A model generated the notes under the pieces. That model was not told where the DNA came from. It was given only the letters and a program-made list of their open reading frames with translations, and did no database searches. Position numbers and translations under genes: made by a program. Positions 12,421-30,165 of a stretch of DNA of 64,000 nucleotides are shown here, piece after piece. The number at the start of each line of letters is the position of its first letter. Positions within the stretch are counted from its first letter, which is position 1. The stretch comes from Penelope pileata (Eukaryota > Chordata > Aves > Galliformes > Cracidae): positions 394,373-458,372 of the forward strand of contig WBMW01001277.1 of NCBI GenBank assembly GCA_013396635.1, written 5' to 3'.

Positions 12421-15192
12421 AGAGAGATGCTTTTGGCATAGGAAGTGCTGTGGGGCAGCAGTGTCTTGGAAAGGGAGCCCCTGAGAGGGAGCAGTGCCGA
12501 GGGATGGGTGGCTGAGAGGGACCGTGCAGGGCTCCCTGTGGGACAGACATCTCAGCCTGCAGGGACACGGCCTGCCGCCTCTCCCAGCTGCTCCCTCTTT
12601 CTGTCTTCTGATACACGCTCAGCATCCTGTGCTGGGAGGGGAGAATGAGCACAGGGAAGGTGCAGGCACAGCTTTTCAGGACTTTCCCTTTCTGGATTTC
12701 CTGAGCCTGGGCTGGTTACAGCTGCACTTCTCTGAGGTGTTTTTGGCATTTCGTGTGTGACTCAAGTGAGATAATTCAGGTTTTAAAAATAGGTTTACAT
12801 TACTGTGTCCAAACTAATTTAAATCTCTCTCTGCTCACCCACAGTGAGAAATGCTTTTTTTTTTTTAAGATTTTTACTTTAATTCTGTTGTTCTGGTGAC
12901 GATAAGCCAGCAATAAATGTGGTCATGTCAGAGTCTGCAGCAGACCTGTGCTTCAGAAGTCTCTCTGCCAGCCCCCTTGGGTTGGGTCCCCAGGCAACAG
13001 CCTCGTCTGGCATAGACAGGAGCGGAGGAAAAGGGGGTGTTTGAGAAGAAGGGGATGTTTGCTGTTCAGCCATAGCTGGGGAGATCTCCCCCGGTCAGGG
13101 TCTGAAGTACAAGTCCTTGGGAGCACTGCTGGGGAGGGCAGGCCTGTCACTGTGCTGCAGGGAGGTGACAGCAACAACCTATGCTGTGTGGTTTTGAACA
13201 GTATGGTTTTCGGTGAGAGCTTGAGTTTGGGCTGAGGACCATTTGAAGAGTATATACTTCCACCTGGGCTCAGACGGCATAAAAGTAGTCTATAGATCTA
13301 TGTAAAAATGAAAGAATTCAGTATTACTGTGCCTTCTAGATCTGTGATGGGTACATTTTTTGAGTAAAAAAGGTAGTGAATTGTTATGGGTTAAGGGACA
13401 AATGCATTGTGTTTTAATTACAGAACAATACTATTAACACGCTTACTTGCATTACATAGAGAGGACCTAGGTGTTCTCGTTGCTGCCTTGTGTGCTCTAC
13501 TGAGACACTGAGACATATAAGAAATGTTAGATGAAAACAGAGACAGGTGAAAGTGTCTGTTGCTGGATATTTGTTTCTTGGCTAAAATCTGTTCTAAGTG
13601 TGTTTTTTTCCATGAGTGTACTCAAAATAGAGCACTTTATATGAAAAACTAGTAGAGGTGAAACTAAGGAGCGGTAAATATGTACCGTTTATTCATATCT
13701 ATATTTCAGACCTTGATACTTTTCACTTTGACTGAGGAAAGTATTTTAATACTCTCTTGTATAGTCTTCATTTATAGGTTTGCACTCGACTAATGACGAT
13801 CAGCAGTAGACAGCAGGGTTTTACAGCCACTTAACTGGATGTCCATATACAGTGCATTTATTCACACAAACAAAAGCCAAAACAGGGACCTGTTACTCCT
13901 TTTAGAAGGATTTTGGGGAGTCTAAACCCTGGGCCAGGACTTTGTCAGTAGTTCTGGCAGTACATGCAGTGATTTAAATTGGTTGGACAGGTTTGTGAGG
14001 GCTGGATTTTTTCTTGTTCCTGTTTCCATTTTGTTTGTTGTTGTGTTTTTTTTGTTTTTTTTAATAGGTAGGAAATATCAGTACTGTGCACAGATAGCTG
14101 TATATAGTTAAAAGGATGCCTGTATGAAAATAATGGACAGATGCAGTGTTGCTGTTGCAGGACTTGGTCTCTTGAGGTTCAGACAGCCCTAGTTTCTATT
14201 CGTAGGATGTTTCTTCTGCTTTTGGCTCTAACACAGGAGAACTGGCCTACAGGGATCTAGCAAATCCTTCCTCAGGCTGCTGTGCTGTAAATCTTATAGA
14301 ACAGTAGTTCTAGTTTTATTTCAGTAGGATTTTGTGATCCTGTGCCTGACTTTGGGAGACCCTTGAAGAGTTGTACGAGTGAACTTGTTCAAAGAGCTAC
14401 TTTGAAGTGATTTAGTGTGTGGGAGGCGAGGAGTAAGAAGATGGTAGTTTTCAAGTGTGTATGATACAAAACTGTACAATGAATCACTTCTGCATTCTTG
14501 TTTTTTTTTATTAGTCTCAGCCGCAACATTAAAAACATTGAGTGGAGTAATGTAAGTGTAATGCAAGGGATCAAAGAAATGATCTTAAGCATTTGCTCCA
14601 AGAGTCAGGCAGCTTTAAGCAATTTGCATGATCCCAGGTTACCTTTGTAATAATCCTCTATTTGTTGCCCATGAAACAGCACTAGTCTCAGAAACTATGA
14701 GTTCTTGACTTGTGTTTTCTTGCCAGCTGGCAATGGGGAGAACACAAACGTGTTGGAGAAGCTGTTCAGGAGTGGAAGACAAAGGTTCGAAAGGGTCTGA
14801 TCTAACTCTAAGCCCTGGGTGACAGGGCTTCTATTCATCATTCATGCATTTTTAAACTTCAACAAGTCACAGGAATCCCATTCCTCAGTTTCAATTTGTC
14901 CAAAATAGTACTTAGATTAACATAAAGCTTTCCATCCTATATGGAAAACACCATTAAATTAATAACATTAAATTATTTCCAGTTAGTTCCTTACCTTGCA
15001 GCTAAGCAGAATATAATTCCTCAAATATGCCACCAAAAATTGGTGCTATGTTTTCTGATTGTCTGAAAACATACTGCATTTTTCATGTAACATCACGACT
15101 GTACTTTGGAGCATATTGCTCATTGTGCATAGATAAAGTTCATACAGTGCAGAATAATTTTAAAAATACTGCTGGAAGAAGAGGGAGAAATT

Positions 15193-15216
15193 AAAAAAAA
15201 AAAAAAAAAAAAAAAA
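15193..15216. repeat. Poly(A) tract, 24 A
   Basis: An uninterrupted run of 24 A lies in intron 67. I found no recognisable retroposed body upstream of it and no obvious flanking direct repeat, so it is recorded as a simple homopolymer. Confidence 0.9.
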
Positions 15217-18200
15217 CCCTAAAACATTGAACTCTTAAGTAAAAGATGCCAGCACCATGCAACTTGCCATTCCCATATTGTTTCTGTAAAATAAATACTG
15301 AAAAGCAGTTGTGTGGAATATGGAATATGATGAATTTGAATGTACCCCATAACAAATTGTTACTTGTACACTGGAAAGGGCTTTATGAATTTTACTTTAT
15401 GATTCACTGTGTTATTACCATAAAAATGGGGAGTTCCACAGAAATATGTTCAAGAGAAGAACCATTAATATTCTTTACAGCTTGCTCTTGTTGGTCCAGA
15501 TACGTACTGCATGAATTCAGACCTTCCCTTATGTAAAATCATCAGCTGCTGCCTTTACTGGATTTAGAGATTATTAAAAAATCGTAATAGCAGCTCAGGG
15601 AACGGTTGAGAACTGTCTGTCCTCTACCATCTGACCCTGACCAGCTTTTCTCCACGTGTCTTTAAATCTTCATGTAATATAATTCGGAACCAGTTCTGAT
15701 ACATTTTAATGCTCCTAATCTCTCTGAGCACAAGTTTTGTACAGACGGGGTGCGGAGCTCTGGGTAGGCAACCATTGGGACTGCTGGCAATTGGCAGTGA
15801 CTGCAAAACAGATCTTTGAAAGTTACAGAATCTTTTATCACTGCAGCATTTTTTCCCTGCAAATTAAAGGTAACTACAAGTGTAGAGTGGTGCTTTGAGC
15901 TGCTCATTTTTATTCTGTCTGCAGCTTGCACTGCAGCATTTCAGTACACTACATGTTTTTCTATTAGAAGTGGAATATTAAAGAGATACTCCTAAAATAT
16001 TAGAGGTATGTTTTTATCTGTACGTTAAATTTAGCCTACTAGGAACGGTTTGCCAGTGTCGTTCTGGTGGATGCTGTTTTGCTGAGTGAGCCGCAAAAAA
16101 TCACTCTCCAGCCTGTTTGTTGCCGTAGCTGCCAACTGGAAATAGGCATATAAATTATTGTATTTCATAAATATGTCTTTCTCTTAAGAGAGCTCTGGAA
16201 CTGATTTTATTTTCTTGAATTCATTGATGTCTTTCAGTGGAAGGTGGTATCCACTGCTCTGAACAAATCCTGTTGCCAGTGTTACCTGGATTTCACTGTA
16301 GTTTTTTGCTTTTCTCTCTTTTTTTGGTGCTGGAGTTTTTTAGGGGGGAGCGTTGAAGGACATTATCTGAAAAACTGTAGATATGTTGTTTTACTCCAGA
16401 CATCCTGATAAGAAGACTCTGACAAAAAAATATATATTTTTCTAATTAGTAAAAGTATTGCAGCAGCATTTTAAGTCAATTTTAATGCAGTATATTATTC
16501 AAGAGACATTCTGTGTTTTTTCATTCCTTTCTTGTGGTCAGTCTTGGAGCCTTTGCAGTCTTCTCATTCTGCAAGTATTGATCAGTTAATTTGTTTGTCA
16601 AGATTATAAACAGTGTTAGCTTAAGAAAAAAAAGAACATCAAAACCTAATTGGTTTTCCCTATACCTCTCTCCCCTTTAGATCTGCTGTGAAAAAATTTC
16701 CCAAAATTCGTTGCTAGTATTGTTTTTTAGTTGAATAAAACTAATGGTTTTAGGTCATGCTAAACTCATATTTCACGAGTAATTAGAAAAGTAAGTAAAG
16801 TAAGTAAGCAAAGCAAGAGAGCAAGCATTAAGGAGAAAACAGCACTCAATCTCCTGTTCATTGTGGTCCATGTACGTGATACATTAATGCTTATTATTTA
16901 TTTAAGTACTTCAGATAGGTTTGGAACCACAAATTAAGTCTTTCCCTTGTGAAACAACATAGAAAAGATTGGCTCACAGAAGACCATGTTTGAATACCCA
17001 GAGAAAAAAGGAAACCAGAGAATTTAAATATATTAGTTAATGAATACGCTGCTTCTGTTGGAGGAATGGCAGGAAAGGTTTCAAGGAATTGGAGACAACA
17101 CATAGAGGTGGTTTACAGAAATGGAGCGAGACAGTGTCCTGCTTCATCACATTTACTGTTCTCTGTGGAGGCTCCTCCTCCTCCCTGCTGTCTTCCTGTC
17201 AGAGCCCTTCATTATTTCCACCCAATCCATTGTCTCTTTCAGGATTGGAATTCTCAGATAATCAGTTTTGTGGTTGCTCTGTGTTGTCCTTCATGGTGGA
17301 GAGAATTTCCCCATAAACATTCACACTCACTTCACTGTTTTCCTTTAAATCCCTCCTGAAGCTGCTTGTCCTTACTCCTCAATATTCTTTGCAGTGGCTT
17401 GTCTGCTAGCACGGTGTGACCTCTGCCTCTGCTGATCACCGTTGTCCCATTGCTTTGTGTTTCTTGTCTGTTTGCTGTTCCTTGTTCCTTTCTGTAAGTG
17501 CTAAGAAGCAGGAACTAGACATGATTTTGGTGTTTGCACAGCGTCTGATGGGAATCGGATTCATTCTCCAGAATGACTGTACGACAGATACATGAACTGC
17601 CCTGCTTAGGGTATGATGGGAAGGAGGCAGAGAAACAGGGCTGCCACAAGGTTTGAACGGGTTCTTTTGCTCTTGGCAAAGAGACGAAAGCAGGAGGTAT
17701 TGGAATATGCGACTAAAAGCATCATGTTCTGTGGGGCGAAACTGCATTGTGTTTTCAGGCAATGACAAGGAATTTAGTGATGATCTGGTGGGAAGAGGGA
17801 TTTTGAGGCATTTAAGGAGGCAGAGAGTTTATGTGTTCAAAGGATTTATTTCAAAGGATGCATTTTGAAGAAAGGTCAGTATGACAATGACGGATGTTAA
17901 CAAGAAAGCAGTTTTGACAAAAAGTCGTGCAATTTTCAGGGCTTGGAAAACACAGTGTTAAAATAAGAAGTGAGTGCTATGCATGTACAGATATGTGATA
18001 GAGGAAACAAGATTATCTTTAATGCCAGGTGTTGTAAGGGGATGATTTTTGTTGTGACAGAGTACATAGTAGTGCTGTCTATTGTAAGAGAGAATAAGAG
18101 AAAGAGAGATTTGAAATGTTAATAGTGTTTGGATCTTGTTTTGAAGGCAGTATCCTGGAGATTTTTATTTTTCAGATGGGTGAACTAGGGGAAAAGCTGG

Positions 18201-18318
18201 ATGGTACTTGGGGAAAAAATGTGGAGCTAGTAGGAGACCAGTGGCTTAAACTCTTAATTGGTTGGTGATACACAAATCACTTCTGCTGAGCTCTTGTCTT
18301 CCTTCCCCTCTGCTCCAG

Positions 18319-18485
18319 GCCAATAACAAGCCTGAGATCGAAGCAGCTCTGTTCCTGGACTGGATGAGGCTGGAACCGCAGTCCATGGTGTGGCTGCCTG
18401 TGCTGCACAGGGTGGCTGCTGCTGAAACTGCCAAACACCAAGCAAAGTGTAACATCTGCAAGGAGTGCCCCATTATTGGATTCAG
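18319..18485 (+). CDS. DMD: Dystrophin exon 68 (ZZ zinc finger, first half)
   Basis: The exon is 167 bp, the same as human exon 68, from acceptor CTCTGCTCCAG to donor GTACAA. It encodes ANNKPEIEAALFLDWMRLEP, then QSMVWLPVLHRVAAAETAKH and QAKCNICKECPIIGFR, human residues 3270-3325. The CNIC and following KEC cysteines are the first zinc ligands of the ZZ-type zinc finger, the domain that completes beta-dystroglycan binding and also contacts ankyrin in mammals. The last codon is split AG|G with exon 69. I saw no amino-acid change from human in this exon. Confidence 0.98.
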
Positions 18486-20423
18486 GTACAAACTATCTCC
18501 CTTTCTACCATGTGTATCACTGCTTGATGGATTGGTAGCTTTGTTTGTTTCCAGGCAAATCGTGTCCCTGATCTTCTGCATGTTGTTATGATTAAAGAGT
18601 TGTGATGGGGCACGAGGGAGAATGACACTTAGACTGGGTACAGTGATGCAAAAAGTTGAAGAGAACAAAAATCACTTACTGGTTAAGATACTGCCTTTCT
18701 CTGTGTCCTACTCCTCCAGTTCTGTGCCTCAGCCAATGTAGTGGCAGATTGTACAACATGATTTGCTTTATATTCAGTCTATCTTATACATGCAGTTTTA
18801 TTTTCTGAATTGGATTCTAATGAACTGCTTCCTACCATGGCATAAAGCAAGGAAGTGACTTGAAAATTTACAGATGTAAAGATGCTGTGCATTTTTCAGA
18901 GAAGCAGTGTGGTTGGTGGAATATTAACTAATCTGCTGGAAATGTTGCTGATCTATTTAAACATCTGGATCAACACCATGGTTACTATAGCAATGAATAA
19001 GTCGATGTGTTGTAAAATGGCTGTGTGCTAGTATGCCTGTTGAGAATCCACTTAACAGCGAAGTAAATACCCACTTTCAATTATGCTTAGACTTGTTTTA
19101 TCACTTTGCTTCCTAATAGCTGCTTTGTATGGTTTCTGTCCTTTTTGTTCATGGTCTTCTTTTACCATTGGCATTCTTCCTTCCATCGTATCATGTTGTT
19201 TACAAAGACCTTTTTGTAATTTTAGTTCTAAAACCCAGATAGTCAACAGCAAGCAGTACTGCATAGAAAAGCCATAATTTTGCACTAACGTGGGAGAGTA
19301 TGAATGTTCCTTTTATACCTACAGTGGAGCAGTGCTTTCTCCTATGCAATTGTACAGGCAGTGAGAAACGATGGAAATTACAAATGTTCTGCTTTGTTTC
19401 GAGTCAAGGTTTTTCTCCAGTCAGTCTGTTCCTCTTATCTTCTAAACTCATCTCCTTCTGCTTTTATTCCCCTTTAATACTGCAACTGGGGAATGATAGA
19501 TATTACTGAAGAAGAGCTAGGGATGGGATGAGACGAGTTCTACACATCTACAAAGAAAAAGCTTCCTGTTCCAGATGCAGTTTATGAAACTACTGAATTA
19601 CTCTCACAATTTGTATAAACAGCCAGAGACAACTGGATGGAATTGGAAAAATGCAGCACTTGGAAAATCAAAGGATGGCAACTGAATGAGTAGTCTGTAG
19701 TTAGCATCAGAAACTCAGAGAGTGGATACTGGAGTTCTGTTTGTGTCCAGTTTAATTTGTCTGATCTCATCTGTCTCTTATATTTATATAACAATTGTAT
19801 TATGATTGTCAAATCTGCCTGTTGCAGATTTTTCCCTGCCCTTGCAAGTCACTGAGACCCTGTTTACACACTCAACAAAAAGACACTGTGTTGGACAGCT
19901 TTTAGAAAGTTAATACTGTGAGCCTTGGTGCACATAAAACAATGTTCTTTTGAGGTTATTGTGACAGAACTGCTTAGCGTATTTGGAACAAGAAAACCCT
20001 TATGCCTCCGGCTCTTTCAAGCACTTCAGCGTAGCAGATAGAACAGTTAGCTGTCTCATAGGGCTGATGGGATTAAATAATGGCCTGAAAGTGCATTCAG
20101 TTTTTTGCATGCATGGCATTCTATTCATGAAAATTATTTTGATGAAGATGCTGGAAGCTACACAAACAAATTCCTACCTTATATCAGCACTGAAGAGCTT
20201 GCTGATGCTACTTGTTGAGGAGAGCATTACTTATCTGAACTTTATTTGCTCAAGAAATTCTGTGTTAGGCATCATGATGGAGACCAAAAGAACTGAAATT
20301 AGCATTATAGAAACAAAAAGCTTGGTGCTGTGTTTAGCGCTTAATGACACAGAAAGCTCTAAAGGCTGACACGAAGTATTCACATACTGAGCTCTGAAAC
20401 CGTGTTTTTTCCTCCTCTTTTAG
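18486..20423 (+). other. DMD: Intron 68
   Basis: This 1.9-kb GT-AG intron splits the ZZ domain. A doubled RBFOX-type motif TGCATGCATG lies at about 20107-20116, some 310 bp before exon 69. I see no transposon or gene here. The open frames overlapping exon 68 on the minus strand are shadows of the coding sequence. Confidence 0.9.
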
Positions 20424-20535
20424 GTACAGAAGCTTAAAGCACTTTAACTATGACATCTGCCAAAGTTGCTTCTTCTCTGGCCGTGTTGCAAAAGGTCACA
20501 AAATGCACTATCCCATGGTGGAGTACTGCACACCA
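20424..20535 (+). CDS. DMD: Dystrophin exon 69 (ZZ zinc finger, second half)
   Basis: The exon is 112 bp, the same as human exon 69, from acceptor CTCTTTTAG to donor GTAAGT. After the first G, which completes Arg, it encodes YRSLKHFNYDICQSCFFSGR, then VAKGHKMHYPMVEYCTP, human residues 3325-3362. The ICQSC cysteine pair and the GHKMH histidines are the remaining zinc ligands of the ZZ finger; in human a Cys of this pair is mutated in some Duchenne patients. All ligands are present, so the finger should fold. No residue change from human was seen. Confidence 0.98.
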
Positions 20536-26335
<5,800 letters not shown>

Positions 26336-26374
26336 TCCTGTTACTCTGATCAACTTCTGGCCAGTAGATTCTGC
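26336..26374 (+). CDS. DMD: Dystrophin exon 71 (39-bp alternatively spliced microexon)
   Basis: The exon is 39 bp, exactly as in human, from acceptor GTCTTGCAG to donor GTGAGT. With the split first and last codons it encodes T|PVTLINFWPVDSA, human residues 3408-3421, unchanged from human. Its length is a multiple of three, so it can be skipped without a frameshift, and the exon 71-74 block is known to be alternatively spliced in mammals. A CTG-rich tract starts about 20 bases after the donor and could bind MBNL/CELF regulators. Confidence 0.97.
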
Positions 26375-26394
26375 GTGAGTACTTTTGCTGAAGT

Positions 26395-26420
26395 GTGCTG
26401 CTGCTGCTACTGCTGCTGCG
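26395..26420 (+). promoter_or_regulatory. CTG-repeat / YGCY cluster downstream of exon 71
   Basis: The sequence TGTGCTGCTGCTGCTACTGCTGCTGC contains a run of overlapping TGCT motifs, starting about 20 bases past the exon 71 donor. YGCY (here UGCU) is the established core binding motif of MBNL proteins, and CUG tracts also attract CELF. MBNL sites downstream of an exon usually favour its inclusion. That these bases regulate exon 71 is inferred from position only. Confidence 0.5.
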
Positions 26421-29012
26421 TTCCCTCACTTTTTTGTTTGTTTCTTTGTTTAGTTTTGCATAAGTTCATTTCCTTCTCTCTTTATGATTATTTCCTTTGG
26501 TACACTCTCTAAAGGAATGTTTTGATCCCAGATGAATTGAATGAGATAAGTCTAGGAACTTCCAGCAATCATGAAATGTATACTGTATACTCTCTCTGGA
26601 GTATGTATTTTCATTGAATTAACAGGGATTTTGTTGCAGTCTTACTAATGCTTATGAGAGTTTGTCATTTAAAAGCCTGTGTTTCTGAATAAGTGTCATT
26701 CCCTCTTAATGTATACTAAATGCTTTTTGAAAGGCCTGAATTGAACTTTATGGATTTAATTCAATTCCAGGAATGATATTGTTTTGTTGAGAAAGCTATA
26801 ATTTGGTTTTAGACACAACCAAGCACACTTGCACACTCACATGCCCCAATTAATCCAAAGCTCACTGGATATTTTATTACAGTTTTTTAGATACGATTTG
26901 TGAATGCAGGTTGAAATGGGAAAATGTTTACTGTATTTTTTTTTTCAGAAGTTAAAAAAGCAGGGTTTTTCAACTGTGGACTGGATTTTCATTCTTGCAT
27001 CATTTCCTGCACATGCATTGTCTTACTGTTGTAGTAACACCCTTACAGCATAAACTAAAGATATATATTTACCATTGTGGCATTTGCTACTAGTAGTGTT
27101 TCATGGATGATTTCAGAATAATGTTAAATAAGGTTTATTTTTGATTCACATATTGAAAACTATTACAAAACTAATAAATAGAATTTTATATATTTCTATA
27201 TGGTGAAATGTATATGGCTTGCACCTTCATTGAGTTTTTGGTAGAATAAACAAGAGTGAAATGTACACATTGGAATATCGATGTATAGTTTTCATTTGAA
27301 GCACAAACCATTGGGAAGTCAAATGCAGTGCTTGTCCTCAAGAAAGTTTACTTTGAGTAAGCAAGAAAAATATATTTCTGCAAACCACATATGGTTGAGG
27401 GTCCACCCACAAAGCTGACAGAAGGCTGAAACCAGACTGAAATAGGGTGGCTTTGAACTTTAAGGGTGCATTTGTGTTTATAAATGCATATGGGGTGATT
27501 GCAGCATATTGTACATAAAATTGTGAATGTAGATTCCTTGCCCTTTACAACAATTGAAAAATTAAAAGTAGTGTTTAAAGGATGCTTGGGTAATATGGAA
27601 TGCCATTGCTATGTCTGATATAACATGAAATTAAGCTGCCATAACATGCTTATTTGTAAGGCGCACTGCCGCTAGTTCACTTACAGTAATAACTTCATGT
27701 ATGCCTACACTGATAACGTCACACCAGTGGTTTAGTGTTGTATGCTGCAGGGAGCTTAACGTGCATGTAATATTTAAGAAAGCTTGAGAGATACATAGGG
27801 GCAGGATTTGGATGGAGAGAGAGCTAGCACCTTTTATCAGACTGACTGAAGTATCTTCCTGAAAACAGTTCTTTCATCTGGTCTGGCAAGAAGGCAGGAA
27901 ATTAAAAAAGACAATGTTGGCTGGGAAGAGTTGCTGTTTGTCTTGTTCTGCTAGCTTTGTTCCTTTCTTTAGTGCTACACCACCAGGATCTCAGTAGAAG
28001 TTACTGAGCTAGCCATCCTTAAAGCTATTTTTAATTAACAGTGCCAATTCCAACTTTGGCAGATAAACCTCCTACTCTGGTTATCATTGCCTTTTTTTGA
28101 CACTTTCATACCAATTTTTTGGTTGTCTTCAGAATGCTCCAGAAAAGCATAACCTGATCAAATTCAACAGTGCTACAGCTATTCTGACATCAATGTATGT
28201 TATAATATCTGAATTTGTTTATAAAAACATACATATATATATGTTGCTATAAGTTTGTGATTTAGATCACTCGTTATCCAGTATTTTGCACATATATATT
28301 CAGCTTGCCAGGCATTCAAGGGGCAGCTCAAACTTTTTGTAAGAATTTATGTGTTTTTGCTTGGACTGTGGGCTGCTAGTAGCACAAAAACAATTTACTT
28401 GACTTTACACTTTAAAGAGCCATTAACTGCAGTGCTGGATAGCACAAAAAATGCCCTCCTCCTATCAGCCAGGTTTACACGATTGCAGGGAATTGCAGAG
28501 CAAGGTGTTTGCCACTTGATTGCCACTTGTCATGAATGGAATTCCTTAGGCTATTGCTCCTTGAGAAATACAGCTGTGGAGCCCTTGTAAAAGGAATGAC
28601 TATCTTGGTTAAATATTGGCTGTGTTTCTCACCCTCCTCGCTGAGTCTCGCCGAGACTGATTACATGAGCAGATTACATGTGCTCAGAAAGTAGGGCCAG
28701 TGAGCTCTTGCACAGATGATCATCTAAGAGTATGTCTGCAACAGCCTGCAGTACAGCACAGCTGCTCCCAAGCTGGCTCGAGTACTGGCAACTCTCTGCC
28801 TCTGAGGAGCTAAATTCAACATGAAAACTGCACTGCTTCTCAACAGGTTTGCTTTAATAAGCAAACTTCTAAAAAGCTGGGTGGGGTAGATCTCCATTGC
28901 AGTATATTCTGAAGCAGAGGCAAACCTGGAAATGTAGACTCATCCCATGCCTACAGAGTTGGCAAAGAGACATAAGAAGCTCCAACAAATTACACAGCAC
29001 TGTGCTGTCTTT

Positions 29013-29035
29013 AAAAAAAAAAAAAAAAAAAAAAA
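29013..29035. repeat. Poly(A) tract, 23 A
   Basis: An uninterrupted run of 23 A in intron 71, with no identifiable retroposed sequence in front of it. Confidence 0.9.
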
Positions 29036-30083
29036 GTTACACACCTTGTTCACTTCTGAATCCAAACCTTAGTTTTGAAGCAGCAAGTATGCAATTACAC
29101 AGGAAAGCCAAGCTTCTACCTTGCACTACTGCCAAAAGAAGCATCACTTCTTATCCTCCACTGCCCGGCTGGTCCCAACCAAGTGCTTCCCTTCCTTTGC
29201 ACTAGTACTAGTACAAACGTGTGGAATCTCAGGGTAAAAAGGACTAGGAGAATGATCAAGTTCGAAACTAAAGCTACTTTTAATACAGGTTTCCTAATCT
29301 GTGAACAGTACTAGCAGCAGCACTTGTGCATCCATTGAAAACAAGACCTCCTCTTTCATTGATAGTGCCAGTTTAGGTCAGCCTAACATGTACTGTCTGT
29401 CAAGCAAATTAAAAAAAGAAAAAAAGAAAATAGCGTCAATTTATCAGAAAAGTTATTATTTTGCTTGGTAATCCACATGATCTAGATAAACAATATCCTT
29501 TTCCCCTGTCTTCCCTTCAGTATTGAAGTTCTTACACAAAATAGGATACCAGGTTGTAGGCAATCAGTTGCCCATCCACACTAATCTCTGTTGTACCAAG
29601 AAGCCCTGAACTGAGTATTTATCCACTGTCTTGCTCTGGTAGCATTTGAATATGCAATGGGAAAAATTACATTTGGAGGCTGAAGCTCGTTTCACACGAA
29701 ATGAGATTCATGATATTTGGCCTGTAAAGTCTTAAACAGAAAAGCCTTCTCATTCTTTGAGGCATTGGCTGTTTTGTATAGTGCGTATCGTTCTGTGAAT
29801 TCTGAAGTATCCTAATTTTCTAAAGCCTTTTTCAGGCTGCTTATGAAGCTAGAAGATGACCAATGAAGTATAATGACCTCTCAGCAGATTTACTGCAGGA
29901 TGATCAAGCTCCTAGCACGGAAGCATTAAGCACCATGAGATTATTAGTTTTGGTTTATAACCAGTAAATACAAAACTGACTTTGTCTGTACTTGAGACAG
30001 AGCGCAGTCCCAATCGGACAGAACCAGCCCATACCGCAGCATATGACAACTTAACTTGAGCGGAAAGCACTTCATCAGTCAGG

Positions 30084-30165
30084 AGTCCTAAAAGGACTTG
30101 AAGTTCAAATTTACTTGAACTTGAAGTCCTAAAAGAGATTGAAGTTCAAATTTAGCTAAACTATG
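30084..30165. repeat. 41-bp tandem duplication, two copies
   Basis: AGTCCTAAAAGGACTTGAAG at 30084 recurs as AGTCCTAAAAGAGATTGAAG at 30125, both continuing TTCAAATTTA, so the period is 41 bp. The two copies differ by a few bases and decay at the 3' end. It looks like a local slippage or unequal-exchange duplication in intron 71. Confidence 0.8.

Larger units (their letters stand above)
10050..18318 (+). other. DMD: Intron 67
   Basis: This 8.3-kb GT-AG intron is one of the two longest here. It holds a truncated minus-strand CR1 end (about 10278-10402), a short perfect hairpin (10510-10534), a purine-rich GC-elevated block (about 12150-12420 and beyond), a 24-base poly(A) run (15193-15216) and short AAGT/AAGC repeats near 16788-16830. 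The longer open frames in the purine-rich block occur on both strands and look like a composition effect. No gene was recognised. Confidence 0.88.

Noticed and set aside
12203..12652. 149-codon minus-strand open frame
   Set aside because: It lies opposite a purine-rich tract where stop codons are rare by composition. The product is a low-complexity Ser/Pro/Leu/Cys sequence with no recognisable domain.
15193..15216. Poly(A) run as the tail of a processed retrocopy
   Set aside because: The upstream sequence shows no recognisable transcript or SINE body and no flanking direct repeats.
18246..18668. 140-codon minus-strand open frame
   Set aside because: It is antisense to dystrophin exon 68 and its flanks, a shadow of the real coding exon.
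26941..26985. Possible second hAT end (CAGGGTTTTTCAACTGTGG)
   Set aside because: It resembles a hAT terminus, but no matching inverted end or target duplication was found nearby.
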